Shown here: in pieces, positions 53,489-63,145 of the stretch
Position numbering within the stretch: the first letter of the stretch is position 1
How the letters are laid out: each line of letters begins with the position of its first letter
From: Bacteroides caecigallinarum
GTDB taxonomy: Bacteria > Bacteroidota > Bacteroidia > Bacteroidales > Bacteroidaceae
Assembly (NCBI RefSeq): GCF_021530995.1
Contig: NZ_JADYTF010000001.1
Coordinates: 1 to 64,000, forward strand
Reading direction: 5' to 3'
DNA: 64,000 nt
Made by a program: the position numbers and the translations under genes
Notes under the pieces: model-generated
Told to the model about the DNA's origin: nothing
The model's input: the letters and a program-made list of their open reading frames with translations, nothing else
The model's database searches: none

Positions 53489-55807
53489 ATGACAAAAAAC
53501 AGATATATAACAATAGCTTTCCTTGCAATCATACTTTCGGGATGTTCCACTACAAAAAATCTTCCCGAGGGCGAGACTCTATATACCGGTATAAAAAATA
53601 TCAGTATAGAGGATAAAGACATGTCCGAACATGGGCAAAAGACTCTGGACGAGGTTACTGCCGCCGTGAGTGTAGCTCCGAACAACTCCGTTTTGGGAAG
53701 TGCGAAACATCGTATTCCCTTTCCTTTCGGACTATGGATATACAACAGTTTCCAGAAATATGAAAAAGGACTGGGCAGATGGATTTTCCGGAAACTGGCT
53801 GCAAACCCCGTGACGGTATCGTCTGTAAATCCTGAAACCCGCACGAAAATTGCGTCCAATCTGCTGAAAGATTATGGATATTTCAATGGAAACGTCACTT
53901 ATACTGTGGACAGCACTAAAAATCCACGTGCGGTAAAACTGAGCTATGACATCAATATGGGGCAGCCTTATCTGATAGATACTGTGACATATGAGGGATT
54001 CCCGGAAAAAGCGGACAATATAATAAGAAAGCATTTCGACGAAAGAATAATCCGAAGCAATGAGAATTTCGACGTTACACGCTTGAATAGCGAACGTGAA
54101 AGACTTGTAAACCTGTTCAAGGATAATGGTTACTATTTCTTCCGTAGCGAATATATATCTTTTCTGGCAGACACATTGATCAGACCGGGATACGTCAGCC
54201 TGAAAATTGTTCCCGGGAGTAATATTCCCAAAGAAGCTAAAACACAGTACGTAATAGGCAAAACTGATGTAAGGCTCATAGGTTACAATGGCGAACAGCC
54301 CAGTGATTCCATCTGTGCAAGAGACTTCACCGTTCATTATTTCGGGGAGAAACCGGAACTGAAATATGGAGTACTGAGGAAAAGATTTATCTATAGAAGC
54401 GGTGAAACTTATTCGTTGACAAGACAGAACTATACTCAGGAGGCACTTGCCAGACTAGGAGTGTTTAAATTCAACGAATTCCAATATACCCCACGAAATG
54501 GCTCGGATACTCTTGATATAAAGGTAAACTCTATGTTCGATCTGCCATACGACAGCGAACTTGAGTTCAATCTTACTACAAAAGATACCAAACAGACAGG
54601 TCCGGGTGCGAAATTCAATCTCTCGAGGAAGAATTTCATGCGTATGGGAGCGTCGCTGAATCTGGAGTTGAAAGGATCTTACGAATGGCAAACCAGTTCC
54701 ACTGTGGACGGGCGCAGCTCAGTAATGAACTCTTATGAGCTTGGAGCAGCACTATCACTACAGTTTCCTCGTATCATCCTTCCTTGGCTTAGAGACAGGA
54801 TTGACCCGTTCCGGTTTCCGTCGAACACAAATTTCAAGCTGTATGCCGAGCAAATAAACCGTGCCAGATATTTTAAGATGCTGTCGTTCGGGGGAACTGT
54901 ATCATACAGTTTTCAGCCGAAAAGAAGTATGAAACATTCTGTTACACCACTTAATTTGGCATTCAACACACTACAGAACAGGACTGATGAGTTCAACCAG
55001 ATAGCGGCACAAAATCCTATGCTTTTCTATAGTTTGAACGATCAGTTTATCCCGTCGCAGTCGTACACTGTTACATTTGACAATTCTTTCCGGAAACGTA
55101 AGCACCGTGTGTGGTGGGAAAACTCGCTTACAAGTGCCGGGAACATCACTTCCCTGGTATATGCAGCGTTCGGACAAAAGTTCACTGAAAAAGACAAAAA
55201 GCTGTTGGGAACTCCTTTCGCCCAATTTCTGAAATATTCATCAGAAGTACGGAATACCGTATGGTTCAACGATATGCACCAGCTGGCTTTCAGGGCTATG
55301 GGAGGTATAATATGGGCGTACGGGAACAAAACCATAGCTCCATATACCGAGCAATTCTATGTTGGTGGAGCAAACAGTATACGTGCTTTCACTATCCGTT
55401 CCATAGGTCCGGGACGATACCAGCCGTCAGCCGACAATACATATTCATATGTCGACCAGACCGGAGATATAAAACTTGAAGCTAATATAGAGTATCGTTT
55501 CAGATTATTGTCTAAATTTGCAGGCGGAAATCTGAACGGAGCAGTCTTTCTGGATGCAGGCAATGTATGGCTTCTCAGAGAAGATCCCGCAAGACCTGAT
55601 GCACAATTCACATTCAATCGTTTTTTCGACAGTATAGCTCTCGGTACTGGAGCCGGAATACGTTATGATTTGGAATTTCTTGTCCTACGCCTTGACTTGG
55701 GTATCGCCCTCCATGTGCCATACGATACAGGAAAGAAAGGATATTATAACATACCACGTTTCAAAGATGGAATGGGACTGCATTTTGCAATCGGATATCC
55801 GTTTTAA
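53489..55807 (+). CDS. BamA/TamA-family outer-membrane protein (lipoprotein form)
   Basis: 772 aa from MTKNRYITIAF; the in-frame ATG at 53462, directly after the tamB stop, would add nine residues in front of the signal. Lipobox ILSGC (C19) and the Bacteroidota hallmark STTKNLPEGETLYTG follow, then POTRA-like domains (about 100-380) and a C-terminal Omp85 barrel (about 400-772) with the GGANSIRAFTIRSIGPG region and terminal GLHFAIGYPF. It inserts or assembles outer-membrane proteins. Coupled to the TamB-like gene upstream, so it probably is the TamA partner rather than the essential BamA, which I cannot exclude. Confidence 0.9.
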   Translation: MTKNRYITIAFLAIILSGCSTTKNLPEGETLYTGIKNISIEDKDMSEHGQKTLDEVTAAVSVAPNNSVLGSAKHRIPFPFGLWIYNSFQKYEKGLGRWIFRKLAANPVTVSSVNPETRTKIASNLLKDYGYFNGNVTYTVDSTKNPRAVKLSYDINMGQPYLIDTVTYEGFPEKADNIIRKHFDERIIRSNENFDVTRLNSERERLVNLFKDNGYYFFRSEYISFLADTLIRPGYVSLKIVPGSNIPKEAKTQYVIGKTDVRLIGYNGEQPSDSICARDFTVHYFGEKPELKYGVLRKRFIYRSGETYSLTRQNYTQEALARLGVFKFNEFQYTPRNGSDTLDIKVNSMFDLPYDSELEFNLTTKDTKQTGPGAKFNLSRKNFMRMGASLNLELKGSYEWQTSSTVDGRSSVMNSYELGAALSLQFPRIILPWLRDRIDPFRFPSNTNFKLYAEQINRARYFKMLSFGGTVSYSFQPKRSMKHSVTPLNLAFNTLQNRTDEFNQIAAQNPMLFYSLNDQFIPSQSYTVTFDNSFRKRKHRVWWENSLTSAGNITSLVYAAFGQKFTEKDKKLLGTPFAQFLKYSSEVRNTVWFNDMHQLAFRAMGGIIWAYGNKTIAPYTEQFYVGGANSIRAFTIRSIGPGRYQPSADNTYSYVDQTGDIKLEANIEYRFRLLSKFAGGNLNGAVFLDAGNVWLLREDPARPDAQFTFNRFFDSIALGTGAGIRYDLEFLVLRLDLGIALHVPYDTGKKGYYNIPRFKDGMGLHFAIGYPF

Positions 55808-55830
55808 AAACACAACAATCAGTAACAGCC

Positions 55831-56673
55831 ATGAAAAAAACTTTTATCACATTAATTACTGCCATCTTCATTACAGCATGCGCAGGGAACAGCAAATCAG
55901 AAAAAAAACTAAATATGGAAAATGTAAAAGAAACATTGGTATGCCTGGAAACAACTATGGGCAACATCACAGTGAAACTGTATGACGAGACACCTAAACA
56001 CAAAGAGAATTTCATTAAACTGGTAAAAGAAGGGGCATACGATAGCACTCTTTTCCACCGCGTTATAAAAAACTTTATGATTCAGGCCGGTGACCCTCTC
56101 AGTAAAAATGCTACTGATACCACTACACTGGGAAGTGGAGATGTAGGTTATACAATTCCAGCAGAGTTCAACAAAAACTTTTTCCATAAAAAAGGAGCTC
56201 TTGCAGCTGCACGCCAGGGCGACGAAGTGAATCCGGAAAGGGAATCATCCGGCTGTCAGTTCTACATCGTAACAGGACGAAAATTCAGTGAGGCTCAGAT
56301 GATAAATATGGAAAACCACATGAACGAAGCTCGTCTGGAAGAAGTTTTCAATAATCTGGCACGCAAACACATGAAAGAAATTTACAAAATGCGCAAGGCC
56401 GGCGACACAGAAGGTCTGCTTGAGCTTCAGGACTCTTTGGAATCGCAGGCAAGAAATATTGTCGATAAAGAACCTGCACTGAGATACACCAAGGAACAGA
56501 AACAGGCATATACAACAATTGGTGGAGCGCCTCATTTGGATGGAGCTTATACAGTATTTGGCGAAGTGGTGGACGGAATGGATGTAGTGGAAAAGATTGA
56601 GCAAGTTGGTACAAACCGTGCCGACCGTCCAAAAGTAGACATCCGTATCACTAAGGCGACAGTAATCAATTAA
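55831..56673 (+). CDS. Peptidyl-prolyl cis-trans isomerase, cyclophilin type, lipoprotein
   Basis: 280 aa. Lipobox ITAC (C17) then a spacer rich in K and S, then a cyclophilin domain: TTMGNITVKLYDETPKHKENF, FHRVIKNFMIQAGDP, the SSGCQFYIVTG segment and GVxDGMDVVEKIE. A roughly 60-residue helical insert (about 165-225) interrupts the cyclophilin fold, as in some Bacteroidota members. It would catalyse proline isomerisation during folding of envelope proteins. It lies 23 bases after the BamA/TamA-like gene, in line with a role in outer-membrane protein biogenesis. Confidence 0.9.
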   Translation: MKKTFITLITAIFITACAGNSKSEKKLNMENVKETLVCLETTMGNITVKLYDETPKHKENFIKLVKEGAYDSTLFHRVIKNFMIQAGDPLSKNATDTTTLGSGDVGYTIPAEFNKNFFHKKGALAAARQGDEVNPERESSGCQFYIVTGRKFSEAQMINMENHMNEARLEEVFNNLARKHMKEIYKMRKAGDTEGLLELQDSLESQARNIVDKEPALRYTKEQKQAYTTIGGAPHLDGAYTVFGEVVDGMDVVEKIEQVGTNRADRPKVDIRITKATVIN

Positions 56674-56712
56674 TATCATGAACTCAATAACTCCATTAAC
56701 TTTTAAATTTGA

Positions 56713-58044
56713 ATGATAACCGTTAATCGCCATATTCTGAAAAATGGTCTGCGCATTGTACACAGTGAAGATATTACCACACAGATGGTAGCACTTAACG
56801 TATTGTACGATGTAGGAGCTAGAGATGAGCATCCTGAACATACAGGATTTGCCCACCTGTTCGAACATCTGATGTTCGGCGGCTCCATAAACATTCCCGA
56901 CTACGACACACCAGTCCAGAATGCCGGAGGAGAGAACAATGCGTGGACCAATAACGACATAACAAACTACTATATCACTTTACCACGAAACAATGCAGAG
57001 ATTGGCTTTTGGCTGGAAAGTGACAGAATGCTGTCACTGGACTTCAACGAAAGAAGTCTTGAGGTACAGAAAAATGTAGTGACAGAAGAGTTCAAACAAA
57101 GGAACCTGAATCAACCGTATGGCGACGTGTCGCACATACTGAGAGATATGGCATACAAGACTCACCCATACCGTTGGCCGACAATTGGTAAAGAGATTAG
57201 CCATATCACCAATGCCACTCTTGAGGAAGTAAAAGACTTTTTCTACAGATTCTATGCCCCAAACAACGCTATACTCGCAGTGAGCGGAAACATCTCCTTC
57301 GATGAGACAATACGCCTCGCCGAGAAGTGGTTTGGAGATATCCCGGCTAGAGACATCAAACCAAGAAATATTCCACAGGAGGAGTTGCAGACGGAAGAAC
57401 GCCGCATGACGGTGTACCGAGATGTTCCAGTGGACACCCTCTATATGGCATTCCATATATGCGGACGACGCGACAGCGGTTATCACACTTTCGATTTAAT
57501 ATCTGACATTCTGTGCAACGGACGCTCTTCTCGCCTAATACAGAGACTAGTATTAGAAAAAAAGATATTCAGTTCGGTGGATGCCTATATCTCAGGAAGT
57601 CTTGATAGCGGACTTTTCCATATAACAGGAAAACCTTGTGACGGAATCAGCCTTGAAGAGGCCGAAAAAGCTGTTTGGGAGGAACTGGAAAATTTGAAAC
57701 ACTGCCCTGTTGAAGAGACAGAACTTGAAAAGGTAAAGAACAGGTACGAAAGCGAACAGATTTTCAGTAACATAAACTATTTATCTGTAGCTACCAATCT
57801 GGCATTCTTCGAATTAATAGGTAAAGCCGAAGATATAAATAATGAAGTACAGAAATACCGTTCCGTATCGCATGAACAGATAGCCAAAACGGCAAAGGAA
57901 TGCTTCATAAACTCCAATTGTAACATTTTATACTACAAAAAGCATCTAGCTAAACAGAATGAAACAACATTACCGTACACTCCTGAGTTTGGGAATTCCT
58001 ATTGTAATAGGACAGATAGGAGTTATAGTTCTTGGCTTTGCTGA
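56713..58044 (+). CDS. M16-family zinc metallopeptidase
   Basis: 443 aa, one-half pitrilysin-type peptidase. The inverted zinc motif HLFEH (H48, E51, H52) is complete and the distal Glu lies in VTEEFKQRNLN. The second non-catalytic M16_C domain covers about 160-340. It would degrade small peptides, probably in the cytoplasm since no signal peptide is seen. The coding sequence runs 86 bases into the following MATE gene in a different frame; the last 28 residues (KQNETTLPYT onward) are low in family resemblance, which suggests a missing or displaced stop codon. Confidence 0.88.
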   Translation: MITVNRHILKNGLRIVHSEDITTQMVALNVLYDVGARDEHPEHTGFAHLFEHLMFGGSINIPDYDTPVQNAGGENNAWTNNDITNYYITLPRNNAEIGFWLESDRMLSLDFNERSLEVQKNVVTEEFKQRNLNQPYGDVSHILRDMAYKTHPYRWPTIGKEISHITNATLEEVKDFFYRFYAPNNAILAVSGNISFDETIRLAEKWFGDIPARDIKPRNIPQEELQTEERRMTVYRDVPVDTLYMAFHICGRRDSGYHTFDLISDILCNGRSSRLIQRLVLEKKIFSSVDAYISGSLDSGLFHITGKPCDGISLEEAEKAVWEELENLKHCPVEETELEKVKNRYESEQIFSNINYLSVATNLAFFELIGKAEDINNEVQKYRSVSHEQIAKTAKECFINSNCNILYYKKHLAKQNETTLPYTPEFGNSYCNRTDRSYSSWLC

Positions 58045-59275
58045 CACTCTGATGATTGGACATCACAGCACTACAGAACTGGCAGCTGCAAGTTTTGTAA
58101 ATAACATGTTCAATCTGGCTATAATATTCAGTACTGGCTTTTCTTATGGACTTACTCCAATAGTAGGCAGTCTGTTCGGGCGCAAACTACGCAACGATGT
58201 AGGACGTGTACTAAAGAATAGCCTTGCAGCCAACACACTGCTTGCCGTATTGGTATGTGGAGTTATGGCATGTTTATACGCAGCTATCCCAAGTATGGGA
58301 CAGCCGGAGGAGCTGATACCCTATATCCGTCCCTATTTCCTTATATTGCTTGCATCCATACCTTTTGTATTATGGTTCAACGGTTTCAAGCAATTTGCCG
58401 ATGGAATAACAGATACCAAAGTCTCCATGTGGATTCTACTTGGAGGAAATGTTCTTAATATCATCGGCAACTACATTCTTATATACGGAAAGTTGGGATT
58501 ACCAGAAATGGGACTTTCCGGAGCAGGACTATCTACCCTAATATCAAGAATCCTGATGGTAATAGCCTTTGTATTACTGTTTTTTATGACTGACAGATAT
58601 AAGGATTTCAAGCAAGGATTCAAACAAGGGAAAATCAACAAAGCAGAATTCACCGAACTGAATAAACTGGGATGGCCTATTGCAGGACAAATGGGAATGG
58701 AAACAGCATCATTCAGTCTCAGTGCTATCATGATAGGCTGGCTTGGAAGTATGGAACTGGCATCATATCAAATTATGATAGCAGTATCACAGGTCTGTTT
58801 CATGATGTACTATGGAATGGGAGCAGCTGTTTCTGTAAGAATAAGTAATTTCTATGGTCAGGGAGACATTGAAAATGTACGTCGGACTGCAAATTATGGT
58901 TTCCACATCATATTGGTAATGCTTTTTATGACTGGTATTCCAATATTTCTGCTAAGAAACCACATAGGAGGCTGGTTTACTGACAGTGAAGAAGTAAGCC
59001 GTATGGTAGCTAGCGTAATTTATCCATTTCTACTCTACCAATTTGGTGATGCCTTACAAATAAACTTTGCAAATTCACTGCGTGGTATAGCTGATGTCAA
59101 GCCTATGCTCCTCTATGCATTTATAGCCTACTTCGTAATATCTCTTCCTGCAGGATACATCTTTGGTTTCGTTCTCGATGGAGGGCTCATCGGAGTATGG
59201 ATGGCATTCCCTTTCGGACTGACCAGCGCAGGAATAATGTACTGGCTACGTTTCAGAAAAAAAACGAGTTCTTAA
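57959..59275 (+). CDS. MATE-family efflux transporter
   Basis: 438 aa, twelve hydrophobic segments in two halves. N-terminal SLGIPIVIGQIGVIVLGFADTLMIG is the classic MATE start, so the ATG at 57959 is firm even though it lies 86 bases inside the M16 gene. It is closer to the NorM/DinF type than the MATE at 5862-7229 by appearance, with the conserved VGSLFGRKLRNDVGRVLKNS. Na+- or H+-driven export of small organic compounds is expected. The hybrid kinase gene follows after 26 bases. Confidence 0.9.
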   Translation: MKQHYRTLLSLGIPIVIGQIGVIVLGFADTLMIGHHSTTELAAASFVNNMFNLAIIFSTGFSYGLTPIVGSLFGRKLRNDVGRVLKNSLAANTLLAVLVCGVMACLYAAIPSMGQPEELIPYIRPYFLILLASIPFVLWFNGFKQFADGITDTKVSMWILLGGNVLNIIGNYILIYGKLGLPEMGLSGAGLSTLISRILMVIAFVLLFFMTDRYKDFKQGFKQGKINKAEFTELNKLGWPIAGQMGMETASFSLSAIMIGWLGSMELASYQIMIAVSQVCFMMYYGMGAAVSVRISNFYGQGDIENVRRTANYGFHIILVMLFMTGIPIFLLRNHIGGWFTDSEEVSRMVASVIYPFLLYQFGDALQINFANSLRGIADVKPMLLYAFIAYFVISLPAGYIFGFVLDGGLIGVWMAFPFGLTSAGIMYWLRFRKKTSS

Positions 59276-59301
59276 TTACTAATTATTAATTTTATACCAT
59301 C

Positions 59302-61848
59302 ATGTTTTCCACCAAAACCAAACTGGCATTCGGATATATCATCCTCATAATCCTACTCCTGGGAGCAATAGGATACGTATATAAACAGATGACTCTCCTT
59401 ACTCAGCCTACCGGGTTGGAGGAAAGCATATATAACCGTCGTCGTACTACTCACAGCATCATAAGCAGACTGTACGAAACGGAGGTTATTGGACAGGCAT
59501 TACGTACCGGTAGTTCTGACGAAATATGGCTATACACCAAAGCCATGAAAAAAGTACATCTGTCGCTGGATACATTGCGAAGCCAGCTCACCGATACCAT
59601 CCAGCAGGCGCGTATAGATACTGTCAATATGCTACTACGTGATAAAGAACGTAATATGCTGGCGGTATTGGAGGCTTTAAGCACAACTCCAACAGACATA
59701 ATCTACCGCAAGCAACTGGACAGTCTTTTACATGAGCATGACTCTCTCATTAATGAAAGTCATGTCCGCCGACGCGTGGTAACACACCACAATACATATA
59801 CCATCCACCACGAACCTAAAGGATTTTTCCGCCGACTGGCAGATGTTTTTGCTCCTGGCAAAGCAGATTCTACCGAAGTAAGCAATGTTGTAGAAGAAGT
59901 TTTTACAGATACTATAGATCAGGTTTTCAGTCCAATAGACACAATAGCATCTATGCTGTCCGGTATTCAGGACAAAGTTTTTCAAACCCGTCAGGACGAA
60001 CTGCGCACGCTAAGCTATAGGATTAATCGCCTTAAAATAGCAGGAAGCCACCTAAGCCAGCGTGTGAACCAACTGCTTGAAAGCATTGAAGAAGATGAGC
60101 AGGCTGCTTTGGCTGCACGAATGTATCACGAACAGTCTATCCGTCGCGACGCGGCCATAGCCATGGCAGCGATATCAGTTGTCGCAATAATCCTGGTACT
60201 GGTGTTCTTTACAATAATATGGCGCGACTTGACACGAAGCAATCACTACCGCAATGAACTTGAAAAAGCACGCGATTATGCCGAAGACTTGCTACGTGCC
60301 CGCGAGAAACTCATGCTGACAATAACCCATGACATTAAGGCTCCTGCCGGGTCAATAATAGGATATACTGACCTGCTGGAACGTCTAATAAATGACAAAC
60401 GTCAGAAGTTCTATCTAGATAGTATGAAGAACTCAGCCCAACATCTGTTGGCTTTGGTTACTTCACTACTGGACTATCATCGCCTGGAAGCAGGGAAAAT
60501 GGATCTGAACCCTGTGGCCTTCCGTCCGTTCAGACTGATGGAAGACATATACAACAGTTTCCTTCCGCTAGCAGAGAAAAAAAACATAAACCTTAACTAC
60601 TCTCCTGAACTGGAACAAAATCTTACCTTGGAAGGCGACCCGTTCCGTATAAGACAGATAGTGGAGAATTTGCTGTCAAATGCACTTAAATTTACAAACG
60701 AAGGTTGTATCACGCTAACTGTATCCTATTCCGGAGTACGCTTAAGATTTAGCGTGGAAGATACAGGATGCGGTATGAGCAAAGCCGAGCAGGAAAAAAT
60801 ATTCACAGAATTCACTCGCCTGCCTGGAGCACAGGGACAAGAAGGTTTCGGTTTAGGTTTATCCATAACCCGTAAACTGGTAGAACTTCAAAACGGACAG
60901 ATAAGTGTTGAAAGTACTCCCGGGCATGGAAGTTGCTTCAGCGTAATAATCCCGTTACCATCATATACACATGAGAAGGACACAGAGGAACCAGAAACGG
61001 AAAATCCTAATCCCACTATTTCAAATATCCGTATATTGATAATAGATGATGACAGCATACAGCTCCAGCTTACAAAAGACATGCTACTCAGCCTGACATC
61101 ATCTGAAAAAAATGTAATAAGAACTATAGTGTGCTGCCAGCATCCTGAAGAAGTATTTGAACGGATAAATGAAGAAGAGTTCGATATCATATTCACGGAT
61201 ATCCAGATGCCGGCAATGGACGGATTCCATCTTCTTGAAGCTATCCGCAATATTCCATGCAAGCAAGCTCAAGATATTCCGGTTGTAGCCATAACCGCAC
61301 GTGCGATACCTGATGATGAAGGTTTCCGGGCCAGAGGTTTTGCTGCCGTATTACGCAAACCTTTCAGCCGCAAAGACATTATTAATGCCATTGGATTTGC
61401 ACTCAATAAAACTTCAACAGATATTACGGAATTTAATGCCGATAAAAATGACATTGTAATAACAACTTGTAATGAAAACAAAACCATATCAGAAGAGAGC
61501 TCTGTCACTAGTTCTGAATTCAATTTCTCTCGCCTCACAGAATTCTCAATGGACGATGTAGAAGCTGCCCGTTGTATACTCACCACATTTGCAGATGAAA
61601 CCAGAAAAAATATCACTAAGATGGATGATGCTATCAGTAGAAATGACATCAAAGAAATATGTGCCATAGCTCATAAGATGCTTCCTACGTTTATAATGAT
61701 AGAAGCACGTGAGGCTATTCCATCCCTTCAATGGCTTGACGAACATAAAGAAAAGAGCACAGATTCTGAAACTGCACTGACCCATGCCCATATAATAATA
61801 AAAACAGCTATCAACGCCATACGCGTCATAGATGATAATGCCAGCTGA
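59302..61848 (+). CDS. Hybrid sensor histidine kinase with receiver and Hpt domains
   Basis: 848 aa. TM helix 1 at about 8-28, a roughly 250-residue helical sensor region, TM helix 2 at about 285-308; HisKA with H343 (THDIKAPAGS), HATPase_c with NLLSNALKFT and GLGLSIT; a receiver domain with D633 (IIFTDIQMPAMDGF); and a C-terminal Hpt domain with H791 (IAHKMLPTF). All phosphorelay residues are present: H343 to D633 to H791. No output domain or separate response regulator gene is adjacent, so its target regulator is encoded elsewhere. Sensor region is not a named family. Confidence 0.92.
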   Translation: MFSTKTKLAFGYIILIILLLGAIGYVYKQMTLLTQPTGLEESIYNRRRTTHSIISRLYETEVIGQALRTGSSDEIWLYTKAMKKVHLSLDTLRSQLTDTIQQARIDTVNMLLRDKERNMLAVLEALSTTPTDIIYRKQLDSLLHEHDSLINESHVRRRVVTHHNTYTIHHEPKGFFRRLADVFAPGKADSTEVSNVVEEVFTDTIDQVFSPIDTIASMLSGIQDKVFQTRQDELRTLSYRINRLKIAGSHLSQRVNQLLESIEEDEQAALAARMYHEQSIRRDAAIAMAAISVVAIILVLVFFTIIWRDLTRSNHYRNELEKARDYAEDLLRAREKLMLTITHDIKAPAGSIIGYTDLLERLINDKRQKFYLDSMKNSAQHLLALVTSLLDYHRLEAGKMDLNPVAFRPFRLMEDIYNSFLPLAEKKNINLNYSPELEQNLTLEGDPFRIRQIVENLLSNALKFTNEGCITLTVSYSGVRLRFSVEDTGCGMSKAEQEKIFTEFTRLPGAQGQEGFGLGLSITRKLVELQNGQISVESTPGHGSCFSVIIPLPSYTHEKDTEEPETENPNPTISNIRILIIDDDSIQLQLTKDMLLSLTSSEKNVIRTIVCCQHPEEVFERINEEEFDIIFTDIQMPAMDGFHLLEAIRNIPCKQAQDIPVVAITARAIPDDEGFRARGFAAVLRKPFSRKDIINAIGFALNKTSTDITEFNADKNDIVITTCNENKTISEESSVTSSEFNFSRLTEFSMDDVEAARCILTTFADETRKNITKMDDAISRNDIKEICAIAHKMLPTFIMIEAREAIPSLQWLDEHKEKSTDSETALTHAHIIIKTAINAIRVIDDNAS

Positions 61849-61857
61849 GTAATATTA

Positions 61858-63138
61858 CTATCTCGCTATCCAGAGTTCAGGATTTAATTTTTCCTTTTCT
61901 TTTCGCAGCTGGAAATGAAGCACTGTATTTCCATCTGCATCAGTATTAATCTGTCCCAAAACATCACGCGTTTTCAACTGACTGCCCTGTTTAACAATTA
62001 CAGACTCAAGATTGCAATAAACAGATATATAGCTCCCGTGGCGCACCAAAACATTGGCAAGTCCGTTATACTGGAATACGGCAGTAACCTCTCCATCAAA
62101 AATAGTACGAGCCATTGCGCCTGATTTAGCTTTGATGTCTATACCTTTATTATCAAGACGAACATTTCTAAGGCCTTCTACCTGATACTGTCCATAGCGG
62201 CCTACAATTACGTATGGACCTGTAACTGGAACAGGAAGTTTTCCTTTGTTGCGTTCAAAAGTTCCGGACAGTTTACGGTCAGAGTCATCCACCTTATAAA
62301 CATCCATCTGCTCTTTTTCTTTCTTGACTTTTTCTTCACCAGACTGTTTTTTTGTCTGTGCCTCTTTGCGACGACGTTCTTCCTCTGCTCTTTTTCGTGC
62401 TGCCTCTATTTCTAAAGCTATCAAACGATCAATTTCAGCATTAAGTCTGTTTGCCGCCTTGCGCTGCCTGTCCAACTCACTGCGAATCTGCAACTGCTTC
62501 TTTTGCATAGATGCAAGCAATTTCTTTCTGTCTGCTTCCTGAGCTTCCAGTTTCTTTTTTTCTGATTCCTGATGCTTAAGCAACGCTATTTTCGCCTGAT
62601 ATGTTTCTTCAGTAACCTTCTTCTTTTCCTGTATTTCTGATAGCTTAGTCTTTATTTCCTCACCTTTGAGACGCTGAAATTCAGCATATTGACGCACATA
62701 ACGCAGGCGTCTGTACATCTGGCTAAGATTATCGGCCGAAAAAATAAACATAAGCTTTTCCTGAATACTACTGTTCCGATGAAGATATTTAAGCGATTTC
62801 TCATAACTGACACGCTTATGTTTCAGCTCCTCATCCAATATTTTCATTTCACTCTTCAAACGATTTATCTCCTGCTGAATAGTATTTACATCTCTCTGGA
62901 CAGCAGATAAATATCGACGTCTTTCTGCTATTTGCCCACTTATCAAAGCCAAATTCTCCAACTGGCTTTTTACATCCTTACCTGTCGACTGAAGCAATGT
63001 CTCGGATTCATCTATACGCCGGTGAAGTTCATTACGTTCCTTCTCCAACTGTCTGATTTTGGGTGTAGACTGAGCACACACCAACTGCAACAGTTGAGTG
63101 AAAACCAATAATAATATGAACCTTAAAGACATTGACAT
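61858..63138 (-). CDS. EnvC-like LytM-domain protein (probable murein hydrolase activator)
   Basis: 426 aa. Signal peptide to about residue 22, long coiled coil from about 25 to 265 (rich in K, E, R, Q), then a C-terminal LytM fold. Catalytic metal ligands are missing: the HxxxD site reads LDNKGIDI and the final HxH site reads VLHFQLRK. Loss of those residues is the mark of EnvC-type activators, which stimulate amidases at division instead of cutting murein themselves. It is 7 bases downstream of the DUF4292 gene; both face the envelope. Converges on the hybrid kinase gene. Confidence 0.9.
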   Translation of the reverse strand: MSMSLRFILLLVFTQLLQLVCAQSTPKIRQLEKERNELHRRIDESETLLQSTGKDVKSQLENLALISGQIAERRRYLSAVQRDVNTIQQEINRLKSEMKILDEELKHKRVSYEKSLKYLHRNSSIQEKLMFIFSADNLSQMYRRLRYVRQYAEFQRLKGEEIKTKLSEIQEKKKVTEETYQAKIALLKHQESEKKKLEAQEADRKKLLASMQKKQLQIRSELDRQRKAANRLNAEIDRLIALEIEAARKRAEEERRRKEAQTKKQSGEEKVKKEKEQMDVYKVDDSDRKLSGTFERNKGKLPVPVTGPYVIVGRYGQYQVEGLRNVRLDNKGIDIKAKSGAMARTIFDGEVTAVFQYNGLANVLVRHGSYISVYCNLESVIVKQGSQLKTRDVLGQINTDADGNTVLHFQLRKEKEKLNPELWIAR

Positions 63139-63145
63139 ATTTATC

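Noticed and set aside
56704-56711. TAAATTTG as promoter of the M16 gene
   Set aside because: It matches TAnnTTTG but ends 1 base before the ATG, so transcription would start inside the coding region; probably chance.
56245-56868. 207-codon open frame on the minus strand
   Set aside because: Antisense to the isomerase and M16 genes and spanning two real genes; no recognisable protein features.
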